The position numbers and the translations under genes are program-made. 64,000 bases of DNA. Origin: Pelagihabitans sp947500445. Lineage in GTDB: Bacteria > Bacteroidota > Bacteroidia > Flavobacteriales > Flavobacteriaceae. Of this stretch, positions 16,592-25,538 are shown piece after piece (positions within the stretch are counted from its first letter, which is position 1; each line of letters opens with the position of its first letter). The notes under the pieces were generated by a model that saw only the letters and a program-made list of their open reading frames with translations, was not told where the DNA came from and ran no database searches. The stretch spans positions 277,549 to 341,548 of the forward strand of contig NZ_JBNGOP010000001.1 of assembly GCF_050589625.1 (NCBI RefSeq), read 5' to 3'.

Positions 16592-17290
16592 TTAGACGTA
16601 CGCTAAAAGTTTATCGATCGCAGTAAGTGTCGGGTACTGCCGTACCGTTTCATCTACCGCAACTTCTTCATGCTGCCAAGTGGTATGGAAGGGAACATGT
16701 ATGGCCCGGGCACCGATATTGATGATAGGCAACACATCCGATTTCAGGGAATTCCCGATCATTAAAAACTCGGCAACGTCAATTTTAAGATGTTCCAACA
16801 ACCGAAGGTAATTTTCTTCTTTTTTATCGCTCAATACCTCTACATGATGAAAATACTTGGAGAGGCCCGAGCGTTCCAATTTACGTTCCTGATCCAATAG
16901 ATCTCCTTTGGTCAGCACTATCAATCGATATTTTTTGGACAGTTCCTCCAAAACCGTTTCTACACCGTTCAACAATTCTACCGGTTTTGAGATCATTTCT
17001 TTACCAAGGTCCAAAATTTGCAACAGGGTTTCCTGCGAAACCGTATTGTTAGACAATTGGAGTGCCGATTCTACCATGGAAAGCACAAAGCCTTTGACGC
17101 CATATCCGTACAGTTCCAAATTTCGCATCTCCATTTTAAAAAGCTCTTGATCGATGGTGTTTTTGGTCTCGTACTGTTCCAGCATCCCGGCAAAGGCGGC
17201 TTCTGCCTCCCTAAAATAGGTTTCATTCACCCAAAGGGTATCATCGGCATCAAAGCCGATCACATTTATGCCTTTTACATCTATTTCCAT
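16592..17290 (-). CDS. HAD-superfamily hydrolase
   Basis: A 232-residue haloacid-dehalogenase-like phosphatase. Motif I is GFDADDTLWVNETYF with both Asp residues, motif II the LTKGD segment near 126-130, and motif IV MIGNSLKSDVLPIINIGA. The cap is of the helical C1 type, as in YjjG-like nucleotidases and phosphoglycolate phosphatases. The substrate cannot be named. Its start overlaps the end of kdsB by 10 bp and it precedes the KdnB-like gene by only 8 bp, so it belongs to the Kdo-related operon. A sugar phosphate is therefore a plausible substrate, though this is not the KdsC subfamily. Confidence 0.85.
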   Translation of the reverse strand: MEIDVKGINVIGFDADDTLWVNETYFREAEAAFAGMLEQYETKNTIDQELFKMEMRNLELYGYGVKGFVLSMVESALQLSNNTVSQETLLQILDLGKEMISKPVELLNGVETVLEELSKKYRLIVLTKGDLLDQERKLERSGLSKYFHHVEVLSDKKEENYLRLLEHLKIDVAEFLMIGNSLKSDVLPIINIGARAIHVPFHTTWQHEEVAVDETVRQYPTLTAIDKLLAYV

Positions 17291-18009
17291 GCTTCTTTTG
17301 CCTTGATCAGGTCTTCCGGGGTATCAATTTCTATTCCGGTGACGTGGGTTTCCACCATTTTTATCTTTTTTCCATACTCCAAATAGCGGATGGCCTCTAT
17401 TTTTTCCGTGGCCTCCAGAGGCAGCATCGGAAGCCGCTGGAAATCCATCAACGCCCTCTTTCGAAAAGCGTAAATGCCCTTGTGTTTGTAATAGGTGGCC
17501 AAGGTATTTTTTTCCCTTGGATACGGTATTGGCGATCTTGAAAAATAAAGGGCAAAATTCCGTTGGTCGACAATTACCTTCACCGTATTCGGGTTATTGA
17601 TCTCCTCCTCATCCGTAATCTTCACCATGAGGGAGGCCAAATCGATTTCCTTTTGAACGTCCTCTTCAAAAACCTCGAGTACCCCTTTTAGACTTTCCTT
17701 ATCGGTAAAGGGCTCGTCGCCCTGTACGTTCACTATAATATCAACATCCATACCACTTACGGCTTCCGCAATACGGTCGCTACCACAGTCGTGTTCCTTA
17801 AGGCTCATTATGGCCTTGCCCCCGGCATTTTGGATCACTTCAAAAATGGGCTTACTATCGGTCACCACATATACGGCATCAAAAAGCCCGGTTTGTAATG
17901 CGGCTTCGTAGGTGCGCAGTATAACCGGTTTTCCGTGCAGGTCCTGCATCAGTTTTGCCGGAAACCTGGACGCCGCATAACGGGCGGGTATCATTGCTAT
18001 TGTTTTCAA
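17281..18009 (-). CDS. kdsB: 3-deoxy-manno-octulosonate cytidylyltransferase (CMP-Kdo synthetase)
   Basis: A 242-residue nucleotidyltransferase that activates Kdo (or 8-amino-Kdo) with CTP for lipopolysaccharide core assembly. The start MIPARYAASRFPAKLMQDL carries the CTP-binding motif, and NVQGDEPF and the YFSRSPIPYPRE segment complete the family signature. Length is standard. The gene overlaps the HAD gene by 10 bp, and its own start is 4 bp from the DUF4126 stop. The KdnB-like gene downstream raises the possibility that the natural substrate is the 8-amino derivative, as shown for the Shewanella enzyme. Confidence 0.95.
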   Translation of the reverse strand: MKTIAMIPARYAASRFPAKLMQDLHGKPVILRTYEAALQTGLFDAVYVVTDSKPIFEVIQNAGGKAIMSLKEHDCGSDRIAEAVSGMDVDIIVNVQGDEPFTDKESLKGVLEVFEEDVQKEIDLASLMVKITDEEEINNPNTVKVIVDQRNFALYFSRSPIPYPREKNTLATYYKHKGIYAFRKRALMDFQRLPMLPLEATEKIEAIRYLEYGKKIKMVETHVTGIEIDTPEDLIKAKEAWK

Positions 18010-18013
18010 GGTA

Positions 18014-18598
18014 TCAGTTGTTTGGTTCCGAACTCTTTTTTCTGGGTCTCAGTTTTCTATAAATGCTAAAAATAATGCTCAAGATGATAATGACCAATAC
18101 CGCGGCAACGATGGGTGCAAAAATGGAAGCGGTGGACACTACCACGGCCGTACCCGTTTCCACTGTAGAAACAATGGGGTTCGCCAATCCGCCCGTAGAA
18201 GCGGTAGATGCCAACCTTCCCGTGGCACCGGCGCCCTTTATGGCCGTGGCCGTTCCCCCCCCGGCAATTATGGCCAATGCCCAGGTAACCACCGGGTCAA
18301 GATCTGCCACAGTGGAAACCATTACGGCGGTACCGGCTATCGCGGCCAACGGCACCGCAATACTGTCCAGCAGATTATCAACCCAAGGAATAAAATATCC
18401 GAAAATTTCAACGAACATGGCCACACCCAAAGTGATAACGGCCGGCAAACTACCGATCCATTCCCAACTTTCATTGAGGTCCCATACGTTAAAATAAGCG
18501 GCCAAGCTCAAGGCGAATAAGGGCAAAAACACCCTAAAACCCACCGAAGCGGCCAAGCCTATACCTAAAAAAATACTAATAACGGTATCTGCTGTCAT
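18014..18598 (-). CDS. DUF4126 family membrane protein
   Basis: A 194-residue, very hydrophobic protein with about four to five membrane segments and Gly/Ala-rich loops, matching the DUF4126 family. The opening VISIFLGIGLAASVGFRVFLPL and the WEWIGSLPAVITLGVAMFVE segment are typical of that family. The C-terminal helix (IVAAVLVIIILSIIFSIYR) is followed by a basic tail. Function is unknown. It is the first gene of the minus-strand run leading into kdsB (4-bp gap), so it is probably co-transcribed with it. A solo family-A hairpin lies 33 bp upstream of its start. Confidence 0.85.
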   Translation of the reverse strand: MTADTVISIFLGIGLAASVGFRVFLPLFALSLAAYFNVWDLNESWEWIGSLPAVITLGVAMFVEIFGYFIPWVDNLLDSIAVPLAAIAGTAVMVSTVADLDPVVTWALAIIAGGGTATAIKGAGATGRLASTASTGGLANPIVSTVETGTAVVVSTASIFAPIVAAVLVIIILSIIFSIYRKLRPRKKSSEPNN

Positions 18599-18630
18599 GG
18601 TTTAGAAAAGCTAATGGTCGTGTTTATATG

Positions 18631-18657
18631 ATACCATTTTAACTTTGAAAATGGTAT
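18631..18657. repeat. Solo family-A hairpin repeat
   Basis: ATACCATTTT, loop AACTTTG, AAAATGGTAT: a perfect 10-bp palindromic stem with the same sequence as the termini of the 185-bp family-A elements. It lies between the DUF4126 gene and the downstream end of the helicase gene, both on the minus strand. Confidence 0.8.
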
Positions 18658-18824
18658 AAAAAATCCAATAGGCCCAGGGTGCGCGCTTTTTTTGATTGGG
18701 AAAGACATAGGGAATATGATGTAACCCTATTACGTCTTTACGGAATAAAACCGAAATACCCCATCATAGGAGACGCGGACCCACGTAGCATTTTGGATGG
18801 CTTCTTTGCCAAAACGAATTTAAT

Positions 18825-20264
18825 CTATTCCGAATCAACAAAAAAATCGCTTTTAAAACCGATAAGATAGAGCCTTTTCTTCGCACGCGTAATCGCAGTG
18901 TACAACCACCTCAAATATTCCTTGCCTACCCCGTTCGGAAGATAAGGCTGCTCCACGAAAACCGTTTCCCATTGTCCCCCTTGCGATTTGTGGCAGGTAA
19001 TGGCATATGAAAACTTTACTTGTAGGGCGTTAAAAAACTTGTTGCTCTTTACCGCCAAAAACTTTTTGTACTTAGAGGTTTCATCGGCATAGTCTTCCAT
19101 TACCGCCTGATAAAGCCGGTTGGACTCCTCGTAGGGAAGTGATGGCGATTCGGCCGTTATGGTGTCCAACAACAGTACGGTCTCAAAGGGTTTTTGGTTG
19201 GGATAGTCGACCATTTTCACCCGCACCTCGGCAAATTTAAACCCATACAGCTCCTGTATCGTAAATATTTCCAATACCTCTATAATATCGCCATTGGCAA
19301 TAAAACCTGCTTCGGTATTGGGCGATAGCCAAAAATAATTGTTTTTTACCACCATCATATAATCGCCTACGGCAAGTTCATTTTCCAAGTAGAGGATACG
19401 GGAGCGGATGTTCTCGTTATACAAATTGGCCCTTTTGTTGGATCGGACGATAAAGCTGGTTTCCTCCTTTCCGTGGTCGGCATAGGCCTGTTCTATGGCT
19501 TCTAGAATTTCGTGTCCGTCGATGAGGCGGACAATATCCCGATAAGGAGTGATATCGAATTGAAAATGATCAAAAAATTCCTGTTGCAACTGTTCACGCA
19601 GATTGGTGGCGTTCATTAGAATACCGGAATCTTCGGATTGCCGCACCACTTCGTCCAACTCCAACTTGCTTACCTCTTTCAGGTAATTGAGCGATAATTT
19701 GTTCCCGTCCAAGGCCGGACTCAGATCCAAATGTACCGGAGGCAATTGTGCGGTATCGCCGACCAGCATGAGTTTGCACTGATGCCCGGAGTACACGAAC
19801 TGTATCAAATCGTCCAACAACGAACCGTTTTCCAACAATTTGGAGTTGGTAGGGGTATCGGGGATCATAGAGGCCTCATCAACGATAAAAACGGTATTTC
19901 GGTGCTTGTTGGGCGCCAGCACGAACTGTACGACACCACCCGCTTGCTTTTTGGGGAAATAGATTTTTCTGTGGATGGTAAAGGCCTCCGTTTTGGAATA
20001 GCCCGACATTACTTTTGCCGCCCTCCCGGTCGGGGCCATCATCACCGATTTTAGCTTGCAATGCCAAAGGTTGTTCACCAAGGTACCGATCAAGGTCGTT
20101 TTACCGGTGCCTGCATATCCTTTTAATAAAAAGAGCCGGTCTTTTTCCTTTGACAACACAAAATCGGCCAATTGCTGTAAGGCAATATCTTGATTGACGG
20201 TAGGCTGGTGCGGAAACTTTTCCTTTATCAATTTGTAAAAAGCGGCGGCTGTCATCGGTTCCAT
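18825..20264 (-). CDS. RecD-like superfamily I DNA helicase / AAA ATPase
   Basis: A 479-residue ATPase of the RecD/UvrD_C_2 type. The Walker A motif is FLLKGYAGTGKTTLIGTL near residue 50, motif Ia is MMAPTGRAAKVM, the Walker B region is VFIVDEASMIPD near 130, and the C-terminal helicase motifs are TCHKSQGGQWETVFVE and YTAITRAKKRLYLIGF. It is far shorter than RecD2 and lacks its long N-terminal region, so it is the compact flavobacterial helicase of unknown exact role in DNA repair or recombination. It is single, with about 225 bp to the DUF4126 gene. Confidence 0.88.
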   Translation of the reverse strand: MEPMTAAAFYKLIKEKFPHQPTVNQDIALQQLADFVLSKEKDRLFLLKGYAGTGKTTLIGTLVNNLWHCKLKSVMMAPTGRAAKVMSGYSKTEAFTIHRKIYFPKKQAGGVVQFVLAPNKHRNTVFIVDEASMIPDTPTNSKLLENGSLLDDLIQFVYSGHQCKLMLVGDTAQLPPVHLDLSPALDGNKLSLNYLKEVSKLELDEVVRQSEDSGILMNATNLREQLQQEFFDHFQFDITPYRDIVRLIDGHEILEAIEQAYADHGKEETSFIVRSNKRANLYNENIRSRILYLENELAVGDYMMVVKNNYFWLSPNTEAGFIANGDIIEVLEIFTIQELYGFKFAEVRVKMVDYPNQKPFETVLLLDTITAESPSLPYEESNRLYQAVMEDYADETSKYKKFLAVKSNKFFNALQVKFSYAITCHKSQGGQWETVFVEQPYLPNGVGKEYLRWLYTAITRAKKRLYLIGFKSDFFVDSE

Positions 20265-20505
20265 AGAACGGTAAAGATACTCAGGATTTTCTTTACCGGT
20301 GGGTCGTCCCCGAAGCGTTTGTAACCTACTGGAACCACACGGTAGGTTCGACTGTCCGACCGATGCGAATAAGGCAACAACGACCGTTTGCGGTCATTTT
20401 TCGCCAGTGGTCGGGCATGGCGAAATCCGATGGTAAAAAATTAGGCAGTTTGCAAAAAAATTGTAGATTTGTGTGAACCGTTATAGTTAACTAACACTTA
20501 AGGAA

Positions 20506-21156
20506 ATGAAGACCATAATACAGATTGTACTTTGGATAGCTTGTATCGTTTTTGGGTATCTTATTTACAAATCCGTTACCGGCCCGATCGAATTTAATAG
20601 GGTCAAAGAAGAACGTTATGCAAAGGTAATCTCCAAATTAAAGGACATTAGGGTTTCCCAGGAAGCGTACAAAACAGTAAACGGAAAATATGCGCCGGAC
20701 TTTAACAAACTGGTCAAGTTTGTGGAATCCGGACAATACACCATCACCCAGCAGCGGGATTCTTCTTTTATGTATTTTGATGAAGTGTATAAAATCGACC
20801 AACAGAAAGACACCGTGCTCATCGACACCTTAGGGACGGTATCGGTTCGGGACTCGTTATTCAAAAAAGATGATCGTTTTAAGGCAATGATGGAAATTCC
20901 GGGTGCGGCAAATGGTGAAAAAGTGACCATGAAGGCGGATATCATCGATAAAGGAGGCTATAAAGCTCCGGTGTTCGAAGCCAAGGTCGACAAAAAGACC
21001 ATCCTCTTTGATCAACCCAAAGACCTATTGGCCAAGGAAATGACGGAATCAAGCGTTGAAGAAGTTAACGGACCGGCAATTGTAGTAGGTTCTCTGGAAG
21101 AAGTAAGTACCAGTGGAAACTGGCCTCCGATCTATGACAAAAAAATCGACCAATAA
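20506..21156 (+). CDS. Conserved flavobacterial protein with N-terminal membrane anchor (unknown function)
   Basis: A 216-residue protein with one N-terminal membrane helix (IIQIVLWIACIVFGYLIYKS) and a soluble, mostly extracytoplasmic domain beginning with a helical segment (EERYAKVISKLKDIRVSQEAY) that resembles pseudopilin-like entry helices. No catalytic motif is seen. It opens a group with the DUF3822 and rsmD genes, overlapping the former by 23 bp, so it is probably co-expressed with them. A -7-like box TAGATTTG at 20464-20471 lies 35 bp upstream. I know of no assigned function. Confidence 0.7.
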   Translation: MKTIIQIVLWIACIVFGYLIYKSVTGPIEFNRVKEERYAKVISKLKDIRVSQEAYKTVNGKYAPDFNKLVKFVESGQYTITQQRDSSFMYFDEVYKIDQQKDTVLIDTLGTVSVRDSLFKKDDRFKAMMEIPGAANGEKVTMKADIIDKGGYKAPVFEAKVDKKTILFDQPKDLLAKEMTESSVEEVNGPAIVVGSLEEVSTSGNWPPIYDKKIDQ

Positions 21157-21967
21157 ACAGCACATCGATTCGTCGAAGGATTTTTTAAGACTGTCCATTC
21201 AAATCGGTTTGAATGGACTTTCTTTTTGTATTCTCGATACGTTGCATACGGAAATTATTTCTTCGGAGCACCGGACCTTTGTCGAAACCTTAGATCCCTT
21301 TCAGGTATTAAAGGAATTAAAAAACCTCATGGAAGCCGAGGGAATTACAAAAACGGCTTTTGCAGAGGTCGTTGCCGTACATCGCAATACCCTGTTCGGC
21401 TTGGTCCCCAAAGCCCTCTTCAAAGAAAACGAACTGCCCAACTACTTGCAGTTCAATGCCAAAATTTTAGCGAACGATCATATAACCCACGATGAACTTG
21501 AGGGATACGACATCGTAAACACCTATGTGCCTTTCGTAAACATCAACAACTACCTTTACGAGCTTTTCGGGGAGTTTACCTTTAAACACCATGCCACGGT
21601 ATTGGTTCAAACCTTATTGAACGAGCACAAAGGGGCGAAGCGCCCTGTGGTATACGCCAATGCCTATCAAAAGGAATTGGATATTACCATAATTTCCCAA
21701 AAGAAGTTGTTGCTTTTCAACAGCACCTCTTTTGACACGGCCGACGACTTTTTGTACCACTTGCTCTTTACCATGGAACAATTGGAACTCGATACCGAGC
21801 AGACCCTGGTATACCTTTTAGGGGATATTAGGGAAAAGGACGCGCTGTATGCCAAATGTTACGAATATATTTCCAAGCTTTCCATTTTTGTTCCCGCGAC
21901 AACTTCTTTCGCCGGCGGGGCAACGGCAACGGAAACCATGGATCTCACCTTATTAAACGCCCTCTAA
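21134..21967 (+). CDS. DUF3822 family protein
   Basis: A 277-residue protein of the DUF3822 family, which is confined to Bacteroidota and often found beside rsmD. The fold looks like a two-domain actin/hexokinase-like ATPase shape, but no enzymatic role is known to me. I chose ATG 21134 (MTKKSTNKQHID) over a GTG 21 bp upstream because family proteins begin like this; the start overlaps the preceding gene by 23 bp. The stop codon is immediately followed by the rsmD start, so translation is coupled. Confidence 0.82.
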   Translation: MTKKSTNKQHIDSSKDFLRLSIQIGLNGLSFCILDTLHTEIISSEHRTFVETLDPFQVLKELKNLMEAEGITKTAFAEVVAVHRNTLFGLVPKALFKENELPNYLQFNAKILANDHITHDELEGYDIVNTYVPFVNINNYLYELFGEFTFKHHATVLVQTLLNEHKGAKRPVVYANAYQKELDITIISQKKLLLFNSTSFDTADDFLYHLLFTMEQLELDTEQTLVYLLGDIREKDALYAKCYEYISKLSIFVPATTSFAGGATATETMDLTLLNAL

Positions 21968-22519
21968 ATGCGAATTATATCCGGAAGCCATAAAGGGAGG
22001 CGTATTACCGCTCCAAAAAAATTACCGGTACGGCCAACGGCCGACCGGGCCAAAGAAGCGCTGTTCAATATTTTGAACAACCGCGTTTATTTTGATGAAC
22101 TATCGGTCATCGACCTTTTTTCCGGTACGGGCAACATTGCCTACGAGTTTGCCTCAAGGGGCGCCGTTCGTATTACTACCGTAGATGCCCATGCGGGTTG
22201 TACCGCATTTATCGCCAAAACTGCCGAAATGTTGGGCTTTCCCATTACCGCTATAAAAGGTGATGCCTTGGGTTTTTTGCAGAAAACGCCTATGAAAGCG
22301 GATGTTATTTTTGCTGATCCCCCGTATGATCTGGAGCTACAGGTATTTACCGATATTCCCAAAATGGTATTGGAGCGGAAGCTATTGAACGAAGGTGGCG
22401 TCCTGATCATCGAACATTCGGACAAGACCGACCTATCGGACCAAACCGGGTTTCAGGAACAGCGAAAGTATGGTGGAAGCGTATTCAGTTTTTTCGAAAA
22501 TGATAGCGCAGCGGTTTGA
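21968..22519 (+). CDS. rsmD: 16S rRNA (guanine(966)-N(2))-methyltransferase
   Basis: A 183-residue class I SAM methyltransferase that modifies G966 of 16S rRNA in the 30S subunit. The start MRIISGSHKGRRITAPK is diagnostic, followed by RPTADRAKEALFNIL, the SAM-binding strand VIDLFSGTGNIAYEFASRG, and the catalytic VIFADPPYDLEL. Length is normal. It begins on the base after the DUF3822 stop. Confidence 0.96.
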   Translation: MRIISGSHKGRRITAPKKLPVRPTADRAKEALFNILNNRVYFDELSVIDLFSGTGNIAYEFASRGAVRITTVDAHAGCTAFIAKTAEMLGFPITAIKGDALGFLQKTPMKADVIFADPPYDLELQVFTDIPKMVLERKLLNEGGVLIIEHSDKTDLSDQTGFQEQRKYGGSVFSFFENDSAAV

Positions 22520-22638
22520 TCTTCGGATTTAAGCTTACACGCATTATGGGATACTTCCCTTAAAAAGGTTCAAATCGTTCTATTTTCGTTCCGCATTTGG
22601 GCTTGTGCAACGGTTACCATTATTGTATTGTGGTTATT

Positions 22639-22664
22639 ATACCATTTTAACTTTGAAATGGTAT
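22639..22664. repeat. Solo family-A hairpin repeat
   Basis: ATACCATTT, loop TAACTTTG, AAATGGTAT: a perfect 9-bp stem. It ends on the last base of the stop codon of the minus-strand gene at 22664-23224 and follows rsmD by 119 bp, so it lies between two converging genes. Unlike a terminator it lacks a G/C-rich stem and a T-run. Confidence 0.8.
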
Positions 22665-23224
22665 CAGTTGGGAACGCCAACAATTTTAAACGTTTGAAAT
22701 AAAGATAAAATTTCCGATTTGCTTATTTCATTCATATCGGCATAACTTCCAACGGCATCTAGCAAATAACCGATGGTACCCTCAAAGTAGAATAACGTTC
22801 GAGAATACATCTTTTTGTCCGCTATGGTTATCACCATTTCCACATCGGCAAATTCTTTACCATCGATTACTTGATTTCCTTTTTTGAGCGTACGGATTTC
22901 CATTTTTGCGTTTGACCGATATCGTTTTAGCTGTTCATCCCGATACCAATTGGCATCTAACTTTTCTTTGAAGTCATCAACTTTCACCATAAAGAAGACA
23001 TCCATTAGCGCCGTTGAATCCCTATTTTTCGGAACAACAGTAAAGTAGTTCGTACTCTTTTCAACCGTAAAATTATCATGTGGCAAGCATAGCTTTACAT
23101 TCATTTGTTTATCCATAACAGGATAAGCACAATTCAACTCGTCATTTGTATGAGTTTGACCTTGCACCTGTGTACAGAACATTATAGTTGCTAAAAAAAA
23201 TGATAAGCAAAGTATTTGATTCAT
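22664..23224 (-). CDS. Unknown secreted protein (186 aa)
   Basis: I do not recognise the family. A signal peptide (MNQILCLSFFLATIMFCTQVQG) is followed by a soluble domain of about 160 residues with alternating strands and a helix (KVDDFKEKLDANWYRDEQLKRY), a layout like that of small periplasmic lipocalin/DcrB-type proteins, though no signature confirms this. Base composition is much richer in A/T than the flanking housekeeping genes. It is the last of three minus-strand genes (from 24794 down to 22664) that may form an operon. Confidence 0.65.
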   Translation of the reverse strand: MNQILCLSFFLATIMFCTQVQGQTHTNDELNCAYPVMDKQMNVKLCLPHDNFTVEKSTNYFTVVPKNRDSTALMDVFFMVKVDDFKEKLDANWYRDEQLKRYRSNAKMEIRTLKKGNQVIDGKEFADVEMVITIADKKMYSRTLFYFEGTIGYLLDAVGSYADMNEISKSEILSLFQTFKIVGVPN

Positions 23225-23264
23225 GGTTTCTAAACGAAGTACAACGGTTAATTTAAAATGCGTT

Positions 23265-23459
23265 TTAATGTATTTTAACTAGTATCGCAGTGTCTTTATT
23301 TACTGCTAACAATTTTTTAAAAAATCCCGTTTTAGGTTTTCCATTAATTTTTGGTTCCCCTAGCAAACTACCTAAAAGCCAAAATTGGCCATGAACAACT
23401 CCACGAACTTTTAGGTCTAGGATTTTAAAAGAACCTAAGGTACGAGAGAACATCATCAC
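23265..23459 (-). CDS. Small unknown protein (64 aa), doubtful
   Basis: A 64-codon frame starts on the base after the stop codon of the 444-residue gene and ends 40 bp before the next start. The product (MMMFSRTLGSFKILDLK and onwards, ending KDTAILVKIH) has no signal peptide or known motif. Tight spacing argues that it is translated. It could equally be the remnant of a longer gene. Confidence 0.35.
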   Translation of the reverse strand: MMMFSRTLGSFKILDLKVRGVVHGQFWLLGSLLGEPKINGKPKTGFFKKLLAVNKDTAILVKIH

Positions 23460-24794
23460 TTAAAGTTTTTGTAATTGTATTTTATAATACCCTTTTTCAA
23501 TTTTTAACAGCATGGTATTATCGTCTTTCCAAGAATATTTTTCCATATAATCCATCGGGATAAGACTTGAAAAATTCAACAAATATTCTGGTGCAAGGTT
23601 TTTATTCATTTTTTCCAAAAAATGAACATTTGATTGCCCACTGTAGTACCCATTTATACGAAAAGTGTTTTCCGGAGATGATCGGTAATAGTTTGGATTT
23701 CCTATTCGGTTAATATCATCTTTGCCATTTTTTAAGTTAATTAAATAATCTGAGGAATGGCCACATTCCAATAACAAATAATGGTATTTTGGAAAGTATT
23801 CGGTAATTCCACATTCGTTTAGATCTGAACGAACTTCCTTGTGGTTATCCGTCAATATTTTTGTTACCGTATAATAACCGTCTTCATCAAATTGGCCTAC
23901 TAATTGATTTTTTAAAACACCCTCTATTTTTTTGATATCCGTGATTTTTTCTACGGACGGGTAACTATCTTTTTTGTTTTCTTCCCTATCAAAATCTTCT
24001 TTTGAAATTTGATCAAGAATCACTTTATAGTCGTTAGTGATTATCTCGGTATGTCTTTTTGCAAAAGCGCCAAAAACATAACCTAATTGCTGCAAAGAGT
24101 CTTTCTTCGCTATTTTTATCCAATAATCCTTTAAATATATTCCGTTGTCCAATACTGATGTGGAATCTATTTTGGAATCGTTGGATAGGTAATTGAAAAC
24201 TGTTGAATTGGGTGCGGAAGCAACAACCTCACTGGTTGTAGTCGGTTTGTTTCGAACTCTAATTCCCGATGGCGCTTTTATGATAACTTGATTTTTGATA
24301 GGTTTAAAACCGGTATCAGTAATTGAATATTGTTTTACGGTACGCTCAGGGTCGTTGTATATATTATGAATATTCAAAGTCATAATATTATAGTTTATCC
24401 ACGAGTTTACTTCATAAAAACCTTCTTCGTTGTAATAAGCCGTTTCATCCAGCCTATCTATTACATTCAACGATTTATCTAAAAGTATGGCAAAATGAAT
24501 ATTCTCGGAAATCCAATATTTTGAAAAGAAAAGAACCATCAGGTTGTTTATCGCATACTTACCAGTAATGTAATATTCGCTATGCTCCAAGGGTTCCAGT
24601 TTTAATCTTTTTAAAATTTGTGTTTCGTGTTGTATTGAAAACCCTTGTTTTTTTTCAGCACCATCGTAATAACTAAAAGGTGAATAATAGCTTTCATAAA
24701 ATGGCGTGTCACTAATAATCTGTTCCAATTTTTTTTGCCCTAAAACAGATTGAAATTGAAACAGTAAGAGCAGTACTAATGTAATTTTCATCAT
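23460..24794 (-). CDS. Unknown secreted protein with a bacterial SH3-like segment (444 aa)
   Basis: A signal peptide (MMKITLVLLLLFQFQSVLG) precedes a long, beta-rich protein. Near residues 172-205 the sequence VIIKAPSGIRVRNKPTTTSE fits the first part of a bacterial SH3 domain (SH3b), which often binds cell-wall peptides. The rest is unassigned. The gene is strongly A/T-rich (the 60 bp 23461-23520 contain only 12 G/C by hand count), in contrast with the neighbouring housekeeping genes, which points to acquired DNA or relaxed selection. It begins the three-gene minus-strand set. Confidence 0.68.
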   Translation of the reverse strand: MMKITLVLLLLFQFQSVLGQKKLEQIISDTPFYESYYSPFSYYDGAEKKQGFSIQHETQILKRLKLEPLEHSEYYITGKYAINNLMVLFFSKYWISENIHFAILLDKSLNVIDRLDETAYYNEEGFYEVNSWINYNIMTLNIHNIYNDPERTVKQYSITDTGFKPIKNQVIIKAPSGIRVRNKPTTTSEVVASAPNSTVFNYLSNDSKIDSTSVLDNGIYLKDYWIKIAKKDSLQQLGYVFGAFAKRHTEIITNDYKVILDQISKEDFDREENKKDSYPSVEKITDIKKIEGVLKNQLVGQFDEDGYYTVTKILTDNHKEVRSDLNECGITEYFPKYHYLLLECGHSSDYLINLKNGKDDINRIGNPNYYRSSPENTFRINGYYSGQSNVHFLEKMNKNLAPEYLLNFSSLIPMDYMEKYSWKDDNTMLLKIEKGYYKIQLQKL

Positions 24795-25538
24795 AAATAA
24801 ATGGTTGTGTATTTTGAATACTTTTGAGGTTTTTTAGAACAACTGCCAACGATAGGTGTACCATAAACGGCCCTTATTCAGGCAAATTGGTTTTGAGCCA
24901 TTAGACTTTCCAAATTCAGCTAAAGTGTTGATATATCCCTTCTGATAATTTTTATTCCTGTTCAATATTCAGTGTGCATGGCCATATACCGCTAGCGGTT
25001 CGGCTATGTCCAGTTGCGGAAATGTCCCCTAAAATCGCTCCAGTAGGTTATGAAGATAGTAATAATTATTAACGATTTTCCATGTTGGAAATAGGCGCAA
25101 TTCGTTATGGGTATAGTGCTCGTGGTGTACTTCATGTAATATCTAGTGGTACCTGTCATCCGAACAAAAATGTTCGGAAAGCGGGGCCTGTATGTTCGTT
25201 TTGGTCTTTCTTTTTTTATTCGAAAACTAAACCCTAAAAATTTTACAACATCATAAATATACACCTTGGCGCAAACCTGTAAGTCGCATTAAGTATTAAG
25301 CTTTGTTATCTTCCATAGCGACACGCAACTATAAGCACGGAAAATTGCGCTTTCATTATTTTCCATCTTGGTACGGTCAATTTACGCAACAGCTGGATTT
25401 GAGTAATGTACATTTTTGAAAACCAGATAATTCCGGTCCACTAGAAATTCCTTTGATTGCCTTATTAAAAGTTTTCAGTGCCAAAGTGTCATATTTAAAA
25501 GAATTTGGTAACTAAACTAGTAGAGAGAAGATTTATAA
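24795..25538. other. 744-bp gap without a supported gene
   Basis: The stretch separates the divergent 444-residue secreted protein and the ECF sigma factor. I see a perfect 12-bp palindrome ACCGCTAGCGGT at 24988-24999 and small hairpins such as CCGAACA-AAAA-TGTTCGG near 25158, but no conserved reading frame. The only frame of any length (minus strand 25004-25264) has no start context, signal or family resemblance. It may contain decayed mobile DNA. Confidence 0.4.

Noticed and set aside
18679..18870. 63-codon plus-strand frame downstream of the helicase gene
   Set aside because: It overlaps the 3' end of the helicase gene, has no start context and no family resemblance.
25004..25264. 86-codon minus-strand frame in the gap before the ECF sigma factor
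   Set aside because: Basic and aromatic random-looking product, no signal, no neighbour spacing, over non-coding A/T-rich DNA.
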